Part shown: piece after piece, positions 1-9,641 of the stretch
Position numbering within the stretch: position 1 is the first letter of the stretch
How the letters are laid out: the number at the start of each line of letters is the position of its first letter
From: Anaerolineae bacterium
GTDB taxonomy: Bacteria > Chloroflexota > Anaerolineae > JAFGEY01
Reading direction: 5' to 3'
Length of the DNA: 17,574 nucleotides
NCBI GenBank assembly: GCA_016929775.1
Contig: JAFGIE010000180.1
Coordinates: forward strand, 1 to 17,574
Translations under genes and position numbers: made by a program
The notes under the pieces: generated by a model
What the model was told of the DNA's origin: nothing
What the model saw: the letters and a program-made list of their open reading frames with translations, nothing else
Database searches by the model: none

Positions 1-427
1 CGCCCCACTCCTGCCCGATCAGGCGGTAGAGATAGATGAACAGGCCGATGCACGCCAGGTTGGACACGATCAAGCCCGCGACCAGGTACGCGGCATCGCT
101 GCCGCCCAGGAGCCACCCCCCGGCGCGCATCAGCCACGGATAGAGCGGTGGGGCAAAGATGCGCGTGTCGCCGGCGTGGTACCCGTCCCTGGCGATCGCC
201 ATGTACCACAGCGTATCCCAGCGCTGCCACACGCCGAGCAGCAGGCTCTGCCACCCACCCTCGAGCGGGGCGATCCCGATGTAGGGGCGGTTGGTCCAGA
301 ACGATGCGTCCACCCCCGCGTACAGCGCTCGGACAAGGGCGGCGATCGCCGAGAGCACTGCGCGCACCGGCAGATAGACGCACAGGGCGTGGCGAAGGGC
401 CGAACGCAAGGGGGGCGCGTCGCTCAC
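1..427 (-). CDS. PIG-V-like mannosyltransferase family membrane protein (N-terminal part, runs off the left edge)
   Basis: This frame opens with GTG at 427 and stays open to the window edge, giving about 142 residues; the C-terminus is outside the window. The start overlaps the stop of the upstream gene in a GTGA arrangement (TGA at 426-424), which suggests translational coupling and explains why an ATG-only scan would miss it. Visible features are an N-terminal hydrophobic helix, then a first periplasmic loop with QRWDTLWYMAIARDGY (about residues 70-85) and FAPPLYPWLMR (about 93-103), then another helix. The WD..WY..IA..GY plus F.PLYP pattern is typical of GT-C enzymes of the PIG-V/GPI-mannosyltransferase-like family, where the loop acid helps bind a polyprenyl-phosphate sugar. 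Position as the last visible gene of a flippase/GT-C operon supports a role in envelope glycolipid or glycan assembly. Donor and acceptor cannot be told from sequence. Confidence 0.75.
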   Translation of the reverse strand, partial: MSDAPPLRSALRHALCVYLPVRAVLSAIAALVRALYAGVDASFWTNRPYIGIAPLEGGWQSLLLGVWQRWDTLWYMAIARDGYHAGDTRIFAPPLYPWLMRAGGWLLGGSDAAYLVAGLIVSNLACIGLFIYLYRLIGQEWG

Positions 428-2484
428 TGCCCGACCTGAGTGACCGGATCGTCCGCCGCGAGCCGGTACAAGACGTACGCGTCGCCGACGTTGCCGACCG
501 GCGCCAGGTATGCGCTGCGCAGCGCCTCCAGCGCCGCCAGATCGGCGTCCGAGACCGGGTCGAGCTGCGCCCTACGCACCAGGTCCAGCCCTGCCTGGTG
601 CAGCAGCACGTGTGTATAGCCCTCCGCCGCGAGCGCAGCCCCGATTGCGTCCACGTCGTCGCCGTAGCGGTGCCGCAGCCATGCCCACCGCTCCAGGATC
701 GGGTCCGGCTGCGCGCGCCGCTCGCAGTAGTAGCTGCGCGGTTCCCACAGGAACAGGACGGCATCGTCCTCCGAGAGGGTCGCGTTGACGAGCGTCATCG
801 CCCGGTAGTGATCGCCCAGCGTGCGCTCCAAGAAGGCGCTCCGGGTCTCCTCTCCCACCAGTACGCCCAGCGGCGCGACCCGCACCACGTACAGCGCGTG
901 ATAGCTCAGGTTCCCCACCAGGACCAGCGCCACGCTCATCCCGATCAGCCGCCGCACGGAGAGACGCGGCGTGTCCAGGATGGAGAGGCGATCGTAGACC
1001 AAGGCGAGCGCCGGGCAGAGCGCGACCAGCGCAGGCAGCAGGAGGCGCGACTGAAAGAGCGACCGCGATTGGACGACGCCCACCACCCACGCCGCATATT
1101 GGCCCGCCGCGAACGCGATCGCATAGCCCGTTGCCCGACCGCTCTCCTCCCGCGCTCTCCACGCCGCCACGCTCCACGCGATCAGGAAGGGCAGCGCCAG
1201 CAAGTAGACGGGGCCCACCCGCCCATCGTAAAAGTTCATATCGCGCAGCCCGAGGGTCAGCGTCCACGGCAGGCGCAGCAGGGCGGAGAGGTCCCACCCT
1301 AGCCCGCTCCCCGCGCGCGCATACCACGCCGCGCGCCACGCATCCCATCCTGCGCCGTCAAAGAGCCGGTAGGCGAACGGATAGACCGGGTTCCCGGTCA
1401 TGATCAGGTTGCGCAGGTACCAGGGCGCAGCGAACGCCGCGGCGCTCAGCCCCAACCCGCCCAGCGCCCCCACCCATGCGCGCCATCGGGCGCGCGCCCG
1501 CCACAGCGCCCAGCACACCAAGAGGCCGATCGACAGCGCGCACACGAACGCCGTGTACTTGAGGCCCAGGGACAGCCCGCAGAACGCCCCGGAGAGGAGG
1601 AGCCAGCGCGAGGTCCTGTCCTCGACCCAGTTCAAGAGTGCGCCCAGCGCCGCGAGCTGGCAGTACGCCAGGGCAAGGTCATTGTACGCCCACCCCCCCA
1701 GCACGAACACCATCGGCAGCGAGGACAGGACAGCCACGGCGCGCCAACCTCCGCCGCGCCGCACGCTGCGCTCCGCGATCAGGTACACCGTGCCGGTCAG
1801 CAGCGGCAGGCACGCAAAGTGGAGCAGCTTGGCGGCGACATCTCCCTTGACCGCCATGGCGGATAGGTAGAGCATTTCCATCATGCCGGGGTAGTACTGG
1901 TGCGGCGCGTCCGTCACAGGGGCGATGCGTCCCTGCGCCAACCACAGGCGCGGCATGGTCAGGTGGTAGAACAAGCCATCCCAGTCCAGCGGCGGCGCGA
2001 GCGCCAGCAGCGCCGTCAGCGCGAGCATGGCGAGTAGGTACGCCCGCAGCCCGCGCGGCGGCGCCGCGTGCGAACGGAGGCCCGCGAGCTCGCGTGCGAC
2101 TGCGACCACGCCCCGCAACGACAGCAGCGTCACGAGCGACAACCAGCCCACGACCGTCCAGCGCGTGACCCAGCCCAAGACGCCCAGGATCAGGACCCCC
2201 ACCGCGATCGCGCCCATGCCGATCCCGGCGCCCCACACCACCCCCTCGCCCGGTCGACCGGTCGGGATCCCGATCCAGCGGCAGATCTGGTAGCCCATGC
2301 CGGCGCCGGCGAGCAGGATCCAGCCTGCCGCCAGAACGTCGAGAGCGTGCGATCCCACGGCACGCAGGTTGTGCGCCGCAAATGGACGCTGGTCCTGCAC
2401 GAGGTAGAAGGAGGCATAGACGAACGCCATCCAGAGCACGATCGCGCCTGCGAGCAGCCAACGTAGCGCCTGCCGCCCGCTCAT
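424..2484 (-). CDS. GT-C/GT39-like polytopic glycosyltransferase family protein
   Basis: A 686-residue polytopic membrane protein with roughly a dozen hydrophobic segments. The first large extracytoplasmic loop carries LAPPLDWDGLFYHLTMPRLW (about residues 160-180), followed by PHQYYPGMMEMLY. This layout, an acidic DxD-type pair after the first helices and then a hydrophilic loop with H/Y-P, matches the ArnT/PMT-like GT-C superfamily (PF13231-type), which transfers sugars from polyprenyl-phosphate carriers on the outer face of the membrane. The roughly 110-residue soluble C-terminus (ERWAWLRHRYGDDVDAIGAA region) resembles the small C-terminal domain of other large GT-C proteins. The ATG at 2484 overlaps the upstream TGA (ATGA), and GGGGAG lies about 7 nt upstream of it. 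Substrate unknown. The superfamily call is firm; exact activity is inferred. Confidence 0.75.
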   Translation of the reverse strand: MSGRQALRWLLAGAIVLWMAFVYASFYLVQDQRPFAAHNLRAVGSHALDVLAAGWILLAGAGMGYQICRWIGIPTGRPGEGVVWGAGIGMGAIAVGVLILGVLGWVTRWTVVGWLSLVTLLSLRGVVAVARELAGLRSHAAPPRGLRAYLLAMLALTALLALAPPLDWDGLFYHLTMPRLWLAQGRIAPVTDAPHQYYPGMMEMLYLSAMAVKGDVAAKLLHFACLPLLTGTVYLIAERSVRRGGGWRAVAVLSSLPMVFVLGGWAYNDLALAYCQLAALGALLNWVEDRTSRWLLLSGAFCGLSLGLKYTAFVCALSIGLLVCWALWRARARWRAWVGALGGLGLSAAAFAAPWYLRNLIMTGNPVYPFAYRLFDGAGWDAWRAAWYARAGSGLGWDLSALLRLPWTLTLGLRDMNFYDGRVGPVYLLALPFLIAWSVAAWRAREESGRATGYAIAFAAGQYAAWVVGVVQSRSLFQSRLLLPALVALCPALALVYDRLSILDTPRLSVRRLIGMSVALVLVGNLSYHALYVVRVAPLGVLVGEETRSAFLERTLGDHYRAMTLVNATLSEDDAVLFLWEPRSYYCERRAQPDPILERWAWLRHRYGDDVDAIGAALAAEGYTHVLLHQAGLDLVRRAQLDPVSDADLAALEALRSAYLAPVGNVGDAYVLYRLAADDPVTQVGQ

Positions 2485-4172
2485 CTCAGCTCCCCGCTGG
2501 GCAGCGCGACCCGATACACAGCCGCATCGCCCCAGCGATACCGCAGCTCGAGCCAGGCCCGTGTCGCCGGATCGAACCCGCCCAGCTCGCGTTCCAGCGC
2601 ACCGTGAAAGACGTGGGTGATCCCATACTCGCGCACCAGGGCCCGCTGCTCCTCATCCGCCGCCGTGCCAGAGTAAAAGCGCCGCAGCATGTCGTCCTTG
2701 CCGACCGGATCGAGCACTGCGTCCTGGTGCCCGAGAAAGGCCCGGCTGGAACTGTGCGCCACCCAATAGTTGGCGATCCCGTACGACGCGAGGAGCACGT
2801 CGCCGTCGTCCGTGCGCGTCGCGAGCCAGCGCACCACGGCTACGTCGTCCACAGGCAGGTAGTAAGGAAAGTAGTGCTCCGCCAGGGCGACCCGGAAGCC
2901 GAGCAAGGAGACGAGCATGGTGGTCGGCACGGTCAGGATCAGCGCCACGTTGCGCGCCGTCTCCCGCAGGTGCGGCGTGCGCTCGGCAGCGCGCGCGAAC
3001 CACGCCCGCCGGCCCAACCAGGGCAGGAACGCCCCGTGCAGACCGGCTGCGCCCGCCAGACAGAGCGCCACGTGCCAGCCCGCCAGCAGCTTCCCCTGGA
3101 AGGCGAGGGGCGCGTACGCCAGTAGCCCGTTCACCACCACCCATATCGCGACCATCAGGCGCGGCGTGGTCCAACGCCGCTCTCTGGCCCAATGCCCGAT
3201 GCCCAGGACGGCAAGCCCAAACACGAGCCCGTACCCGAGCACGAGTGCGAGGAGCGGCGGCGAAGCGACCACGTCGTGCTCGCCATAGACCACGCTCCAA
3301 AAGGGCTCGTAGGTCAAGAGCAGGACATAGTAGGCGATCACGGGCGTGCACGGCAGGCCCACTGCGATCGTGTTCCGTATCGCCGACCCGCAGAGCCGGC
3401 GTTCCTGGGCGCAGCGCACGACTGCCAGGACGACGAGCACGCCGGCGACGACGATCACGCTGTACACCAGGGTCAGCGAGAGCAGGAGCAAGCTCAGCGC
3501 AGCCCCGACCAGATGCCCACGCCGGCGCTCCGCCCCGAGATAGAAGGCAAAGGTCAGCACTTCGAGCGTGACGCCCAGGACAAAGTGCGGGCTGGTAAAG
3601 ACCGTCAGAAAGGTGCTCGACTCGGGCATGCGGATGTCAACGGGCACGACCCAGCGATCGGCCAACCCCGCGATCGCCAGCAGCCACCCCAAGCCAGACG
3701 AAAAGCACACCAGCAGGAACGCGCTGCGCCGCGCGGCGTCTGTCGGCAAGACCAACGCGATCAGCCAATACACGGCGCCGAGCAAGCCGATCCCGCCGAC
3801 GAGGCGCGCCACGTGAAAGACCAGCTCGTTGGGCGCGCCCAGCGCGCGAGCGACCTTGCCCAGTACGTGGTACACGGGCAGCAACAGCGCGCCCTCGTGT
3901 TCCTCGGGCGTAAAGCGCACGGTCGTGAGCCACGCACCCTCTGCGCCCTCGCGCATGTACGAGAGGTAGAGCTGGTTGTCGTCGTTGTTTGCCAGGAAAC
4001 CGAGGAACACCTGATCCGCGGGAGAGACTAGGTAGGCGAACAGGTAGGCCACACACGACAGCGCCAGCATCAGCGCTGCCCAACGCCACGCCCAGCCGAG
4101 CGCCCCTCGCCAGTCATCCATGGCCCGCACCGCTCGCGGCGCAGACCGCCCGGATGCGCGCGCCAACCGCAC
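2481..4172 (-). CDS. Polytopic membrane protein, probable GT-C-type glycosyltransferase with NDDN loop motif
   Basis: A 563-residue protein with about eleven hydrophobic segments. After the first helix comes a loop with FLANNDDNQLYLSYMREG (about residues 59-76), then PEEHEGALLLPVYHVLGK. The paired acids right after TM1 are the expected position of the GT-C catalytic base and metal-site acids, so I infer a membrane glycosyltransferase, though the family has no name I can assign. The soluble C-terminal tail (about residues 450-563, with RWLATRTDDGDVLLASYGIANY and GITHVFHGALERELGG) resembles the tail of the next gene, hinting at common ancestry. The start is uncertain: GTG at 4172 lies 14 bp after the previous stop with AGGA about 12 nt upstream, while ATG at 4121 (MDDWRGALGW) would remove an Arg/Ala-rich 17-residue extension. 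The stop overlaps the next ATG by 4 bp. Confidence 0.7.
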   Translation of the reverse strand: MRLARASGRSAPRAVRAMDDWRGALGWAWRWAALMLALSCVAYLFAYLVSPADQVFLGFLANNDDNQLYLSYMREGAEGAWLTTVRFTPEEHEGALLLPVYHVLGKVARALGAPNELVFHVARLVGGIGLLGAVYWLIALVLPTDAARRSAFLLVCFSSGLGWLLAIAGLADRWVVPVDIRMPESSTFLTVFTSPHFVLGVTLEVLTFAFYLGAERRRGHLVGAALSLLLLSLTLVYSVIVVAGVLVVLAVVRCAQERRLCGSAIRNTIAVGLPCTPVIAYYVLLLTYEPFWSVVYGEHDVVASPPLLALVLGYGLVFGLAVLGIGHWARERRWTTPRLMVAIWVVVNGLLAYAPLAFQGKLLAGWHVALCLAGAAGLHGAFLPWLGRRAWFARAAERTPHLRETARNVALILTVPTTMLVSLLGFRVALAEHYFPYYLPVDDVAVVRWLATRTDDGDVLLASYGIANYWVAHSSSRAFLGHQDAVLDPVGKDDMLRRFYSGTAADEEQRALVREYGITHVFHGALERELGGFDPATRAWLELRYRWGDAAVYRVALPSGELR

Positions 4173-4186
4173 TCACGCGCAGCGTC

Positions 4187-5185
4187 CTAGCCGAGACCAC
4201 CGGCTCCCCCCTGCTGCGCGATCCGCGAGATCTGGCGGAAGGAGAGACCCAGGCTGCCGAGGCAGAGCAGCCCGATCGCGCCCGTGGTCACCCATTCGAC
4301 GACGTGGTAGGTCAGGGCAAAGCTGACCCGGGAACTGGGATCGCCCACGCTGAGCAGCTGCAGGGCGAGGACATAGGCGCCCTCTAGCGTGCCCACGTTC
4401 CCCGGCGCAGACGGGATCGAGACGCCCAGACCACCCATGCCCAAGAGGAAAAGTGCGCCGAACAGCGTCGTCCGCAGCCCGTACGCGCGCATCACCAGCG
4501 CCGCATACGCGACAAACAAGCCCCACACTCCCAACGACCAGAACATCGTGCGCGCTGCCCTGCCTGGCGTGCCCACCGCGCGCAAGCCGAGCACGAATGA
4601 GCGCCCGAGGCTCCCCACCCTGCGCCCCCACTCCGGTCGAAATCGCGCCACGACGCTCGCCCCACGGTCACTCAGCTGCTCGCCCCACAGCGCAAGCGCG
4701 ACCAGGAACGCCACGAGCCCGGCGACCAGCACACCCCCCACCCACACCGACCCTCGGATGTCCGCCGGGCTGCCCAACGTCGTGCCGAGGATCAAGAACA
4801 GGAGCGCGACGATCACGTCAAACACGCGCTCGACGGCGATCGTGCCCAGGGCTGACGCGGCGCTGACCTGCGACGCCTGCCCGAGCAGGTAGGCGCGCAC
4901 GACCTCGCCGATCCGCGCTGGGAGGACATTGTTCGCCATAAAGCCGACCATGTACACCTGCCCGAGCGTGGAGAACGGCACAGGGCCGATCGCCTGCACG
5001 ATCGCGCGCCATCGCCAAATGCGCAGGACGTACGAAAGCAGCAGGCAGAACCAGCCTGCGACCAGGTAGCGCCACTCTGCCGTCCGTACGTATCCCCACG
5101 CCGTCGCCAGATCGACGTCTCTCACTGCCAAGAACAGAAAGAGGGCGCTGATCGCCAGGCCGATCCACAGCTGCCACCGCTTCAT
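4187..5185 (-). CDS. Flippase-like membrane protein, LPG-synthase TM / UPF0104 (YbhN/AglD2) family
   Basis: A 332-residue integral membrane protein with about eight helices. Family hallmarks are visible: an N-terminal helix followed by VRDVDLATAWGYVRTAEWRY, then LLSYVLRIWRWRAIVQAIG, then GFMANNVLPARIGEVVRAYLL (about residues 80-100), AVERVFDVIVALL, and near the C-terminus SIPSAPGNVGTLEGAYV. These are the conserved stretches of PF03706, the membrane part of MprF-type proteins, which flips lipids across the membrane; stand-alone members often sit with glycosyltransferase genes. I infer lipid or polyprenyl-linked glycan movement, not amino-acyl transfer, because the cytosolic MprF synthase domain is absent. 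I chose ATG at 5185; an in-frame TTG at 5188 with AAAGGG 9 nt upstream is a possible alternative start. It is the first gene of the minus-strand operon, about 40 nt downstream of the predicted transcription start. Confidence 0.85.
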   Translation of the reverse strand: MKRWQLWIGLAISALFLFLAVRDVDLATAWGYVRTAEWRYLVAGWFCLLLSYVLRIWRWRAIVQAIGPVPFSTLGQVYMVGFMANNVLPARIGEVVRAYLLGQASQVSAASALGTIAVERVFDVIVALLFLILGTTLGSPADIRGSVWVGGVLVAGLVAFLVALALWGEQLSDRGASVVARFRPEWGRRVGSLGRSFVLGLRAVGTPGRAARTMFWSLGVWGLFVAYAALVMRAYGLRTTLFGALFLLGMGGLGVSIPSAPGNVGTLEGAYVLALQLLSVGDPSSRVSFALTYHVVEWVTTGAIGLLCLGSLGLSFRQISRIAQQGGAGGLG

Positions 5186-5232
5186 CAATCCATCACACCC
5201 TTTCCGGTCACCTGCTCGAACGGGATACGTCC

Positions 5233-5261
5233 ATTATACCATAGAAGGCCCAAGCCCCCAA
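5233..5261 (-). promoter_or_regulatory. Sigma-70 promoter for the flippase/GT-C operon
   Basis: On the minus strand the -35 box is TTGGGG (5261-5256) and the -10 box is a consensus TATAAT (5238-5233), separated by 17 bp. A TGG directly before the -10 makes it an extended -10 (TGnTATAAT). The predicted start is near 5226, about 40 nt upstream of the ATG at 5185. Confidence 0.75.
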
Positions 5262-5280
5262 TGACCCGTCGACCCTGAGA

Positions 5281-5309
5281 TTGACCAAAAGCGGCATTGT
5301 GTGTATACT
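5281..5309 (+). promoter_or_regulatory. Sigma-70 promoter for dnaG-rpoD
   Basis: The -35 box is TTGACC (5281-5286) and the -10 box is TATACT (5304-5309), with 17-bp spacing. The predicted start is near 5316, leaving a leader of about 95 nt before the dnaG ATG. The leader begins with a tandem ACTTGCC repeat (5312-5318 and 5321-5327) and holds a small CGATCG/CGATCG hairpin (5330-5350). An AGAGGA Shine-Dalgarno lies about 9 nt before the ATG. The -35 box sits 19 bp from the opposing -35 box, so the two promoters share one short control region. Confidence 0.8.
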
Positions 5310-5409
5310 TAACTTGCCTCACTTGCCGGCGATCGACCGACACCCGATCGTTGCCTGTTAGCCAATCGCGATGCCAAGTTGACGGAGGGAGCCAAGAGGA
5401 CCTAGAGGC

Positions 5410-7304
5410 ATGACGGCGGTAGACGAGATCAAGGCGCGCCTGGACATCGTTGACGTTGTCTCGGAGCACGTCTCGCTAAAGAAGAGCGGCCGCAACTACA
5501 AGGGACTCTGCCCCTTTCACGCCGAAAAGACGCCCTCCTTCTTTGTCTTTCCCGAGACACAGACATGGCACTGCTTTGGCGCGTGCGCCACGGGGGGAGA
5601 TGTCTTTACCTACGTGATGAAGCACGACAACCTCTCCTTCCCGGAGGCGTTGCGCGTGCTGGCGCAGAGGGCGGGCGTCGAGCTGGAACCTGAACGCCCG
5701 CGCGATGTCGAACGGCAAAAGCACCTCGACAAGCTGTTTGACATCAATGCGGCGGCTGCGGCATACTATGGGGAGCAGCTCGCCCGCTCGCCGGGCGCCG
5801 AGGGCGCGCGTGCCTATGCCGCCAAGCGGGGCCTCAACGCCGACACGATCCGCGCGTTCCAGCTGGGGTACGCGCCCGACGAGTGGCGCGCGGTGAGCAA
5901 CCACCTCCTGGCGCGTGGGTATGACCGAGACGAACTGCTCGAGGTGGGGTTGATCATCGCACGGGAGGACGGCGGGTTCTATGACCGCTTCCGGGGTCGC
6001 TTCATGATCCCGATCCGCGACCCGCGTGGGCGCGTGATCGGGTTCGGCGGTCGCATCTTGGGCGAGGGAGAACCCAAGTACCTGAACTCGCCGCAGAGCC
6101 CGCTCTTCAACAAGAGCCACGTGTTGTTTGGCCTCGATCTAGCCAAGGGCGCCATCCGCGCCAAGGGCGAGGTCGTGATCGTCGAGGGATACATGGATGT
6201 CCTGCAGGCGCACCAGGCAGGGTTCGGGAACGTCGTTGCCTCCATGGGGACGGCGCTGACCGAGCACCAACTGGCCTTGCTCAAGCGCATGACCAAGCGG
6301 TACATCCTGGCGCTCGACCCTGACCTGGCGGGAGACCAGGGCACGCTGCGCGGGCTCACCGTCGCCCGCCAGACGCTGGACCGGCAGACCGTGCCCGTCG
6401 TCACGGCAAAGGGCTGGATCCGCTACGAGAGCCGGTTGGACGCGGACATCCGGATCATGACCCTGCCCGATCGGATGGACCCGGACGACGTGATCCGGGA
6501 GACGCCCGAGCGATGGCAGCCGCTCGTGGATGGATCGATCCCGGTCGTTGACTACTACCTTGAGGTCGTGACCGCCGATCTGGATCTGACCGAAGCAAAG
6601 GACAAGTCCGAAGCCGTCCGTCGCCTGGCGCCCGTGATCGCCGAAATCCGCGACGAGGTCGAACGGACACACTATGTGCAAAAGCTGGCGCGCATGCTCC
6701 GCATCCCGGAGGACGTCATCCGCCGCCAGGTAGGCGCCAAGGCCCCGGGGCGCAGAGCGCTGCGGACCGAGCCAGAAGAGACGCGAGTCCCTCCTGCGAG
6801 GACCGCCTTTGCGCTGGAGGAACACTGTCTCGCTGTGCTGCTCCGTCGCCCCGAGCGCTTGGCCCACGTCAACGCCCTGCTCGCTGAGTTGGGCCTGGTC
6901 GGTCTGCAGGAGGACGACTTTGTCGGCGTCGAGAACCGGGCGCTGTACGCCGCATGGTCCACCTTTGAGGAGGGCCAAAGCTGGGATGCCTGGGTAGAGG
7001 CCTTGCCTGACGCCCTGCAGCGCCACCTGGAATTCCTGCTCGACAGCGGGCTGGACACAGAAGACTTGGAGACCAAGGACGCGGAACGCGACATCGAACG
7101 CCGTGTCCTCGAACTGCGGGCCAGAAGCATAGAACGCACCAACCAGAGCTTGGCGATGCTCCAGGTGGAGGCCCTAGAGCAAGGAGACGCCAAGGCCACC
7201 GAGTACGCACACCTTGTCCTGATGCTGACCGACGACTTGCGACGCCTGCAGCGCGCCCTTTCGGAGAGGACAGCCTGGGCGCGACGCGAAAGAGAACGAT
7301 CCTC

Positions 7305-7308
<4 letters not shown>
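5410..7308 (+). CDS. dnaG: DNA primase DnaG
   Basis: This 632-residue protein synthesises RNA primers at the replication fork. The N-terminal CHC2 zinc domain is clear: [13 protein letters not shown] (C34, H37) followed by [14 protein letters not shown] (C55, C59). The core and Toprim domain follow, with [30 protein letters not shown], the catalytic EGYMDV (E259) and DPDLAGDQG (D303, D305). The C-terminal roughly 170 residues are helical and fit the helicase-interacting region. Length is normal for DnaG. Two oddities: the second zinc pair is spaced C-X3-C instead of the usual C-X2-C, and about 20 extra residues ([19 protein letters not shown]) sit between the Toprim metal-site loop and the LPD...DPDD element. 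The start ATG at 5410 has a good AGAGGA. The stop overlaps the rpoD start (ATGA), so the two genes are probably co-transcribed and translationally coupled. Confidence 0.97.
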
Positions 7309-9263
<1,955 letters not shown>

Positions 9264-9292
9264 GGCGCGAACGGCGAACCTCGGATCGCGCC
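9264..9292 (+). other. Inverted repeat immediately after the rpoD stop
   Basis: GGCGCGA (9264-9270) pairs perfectly with TCGCGCC (9286-9292) around a 15-nt loop, starting on the base after the TAG stop. No T-tract follows, so it is not a classical intrinsic terminator. It could stabilise the 3' end or separate rpoD transcription from the tRNA promoter, whose -35 box begins 4 bp further on. Confidence 0.5.
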
Positions 9293-9295
9293 GAC

Positions 9296-9323
9296 TTGAC
9301 GAATCACGCATTCCGAGTATAAT
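9296..9323 (+). promoter_or_regulatory. Promoter of tRNA-Asn
   Basis: The -35 box is TTGACG (9296-9301) and the -10 box is a consensus TATAAT (9318-9323), with a 16-bp spacer. The predicted start is near 9330, about 7 nt upstream of the mature tRNA 5' end. Confidence 0.8.
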
Positions 9324-9336
9324 GGGCCACAAGTGT

Positions 9337-9409
9337 TCCTCGATAGCTCAATTGGCAGAGCGACCGGCTGTTAACCGGTTGGTTCCAGGTTCGAGTCCTG
9401 GTCGAGGAG
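9337..9409 (+). tRNA. tRNA-Asn (GUU)
   Basis: All four arms fold: acceptor TCCTCGA/TCGAGGA (9337-9343 with 9402-9408), D-arm GCTC/GAGC, anticodon stem ACCGG/CCGGT with loop CTGTTAA, and T-arm CCAGG/CCTGG with TTCGAGT. The anticodon GTT (9370-9372) reads AAC/AAU, hence asparagine. The discriminator base is G and the genome continues CCT, so the CCA end is not encoded and must be added by nucleotidyltransferase. It has its own promoter and terminator and appears monocistronic. Confidence 0.97.
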
Positions 9410-9427
9410 CCTACGAGTGGGGAGGTC

Positions 9428-9465
9428 AGGCCATCGTGCGCGTGCGCGGTGGCCTTTCTTCTTTT
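9428..9465 (+). terminator. Intrinsic terminator of the tRNA-Asn unit
   Basis: A 12-pair stem (AGGCCATCGTGC with GCGCGGTGGCCT, containing two G-U pairs) closes a GCGT tetraloop between 9428 and 9455. It is followed by a T-rich tail (TTTCTTCTTTT). It lies 18 nt after the tRNA 3' end. Confidence 0.85.
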
Positions 9466-9512
9466 CCGCCGAACCCCCAACGCTGCCCCAGATCCTGTCG
9501 CCGGCAGTCCTC

Positions 9513-9541
9513 TTGACAGACCCCGCAAAGTGCGGTATACC
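9513..9541 (+). promoter_or_regulatory. Promoter of the ROK-like/PIG-L operon
   Basis: A consensus TTGACA (9513-9518) and a TATACC -10 box (9536-9541) are separated by 17 bp. The predicted start is near 9548, giving a leader of about 150 nt before the ATG at 9699. Confidence 0.75.
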
Positions 9542-9561
9542 ATGCATAGCGCGGCAGATGG

Positions 9562-9589
9562 GCGCCTCCGCGTCAGCGTACGCAGGCGC
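9562..9589 (+). promoter_or_regulatory. Leader hairpin near the 5' end of the ROK/PIG-L transcript
   Basis: GCGCCT (9562-9567) pairs with AGGCGC (9584-9589). After a CC bulge, GCGT (9570-9573) pairs with ACGC (9580-9583) around a 6-nt loop. That makes ten pairs starting about 14 nt into the predicted transcript. It could be a stability element or a regulatory RNA fold; no known riboswitch class was recognised. Confidence 0.45.
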
Positions 9590-9627
9590 ACTCTTGCCGT
9601 GCGAACCCGAGGCCCTTTCGGCGCCGC

Positions 9628-9641
9628 GTGCACGCGTGCAC
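9628..9641. promoter_or_regulatory. Perfect 14-bp palindrome in the leader, operator candidate
   Basis: GTGCACGCGTGCAC is its own reverse complement and lies about 80 nt downstream of the predicted start and 58 nt before the ATG. Its length and symmetry fit a dimeric repressor site. It also lies in alternating purine-pyrimidine DNA (9625-9641, with another such tract at 9647-9660), so a structural or chance origin in GC-rich sequence is possible. Confidence 0.4.

Noticed and set aside
148..1302. A 384-codon plus-strand frame at the left end
   Set aside because: Arg/Pro/Ala-rich shadow of the GT-C genes with no start context or domain.
5185..5469. A 94-codon minus-strand frame across the divergent promoter region
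   Set aside because: It runs through both promoters and into dnaG, and shows no family motif.
9337..9409. tRNA-Asn as an integration site for a mobile element
   Set aside because: No integrase gene and no second copy of the tRNA 3' end were found in the window, so there is no sign of an element.
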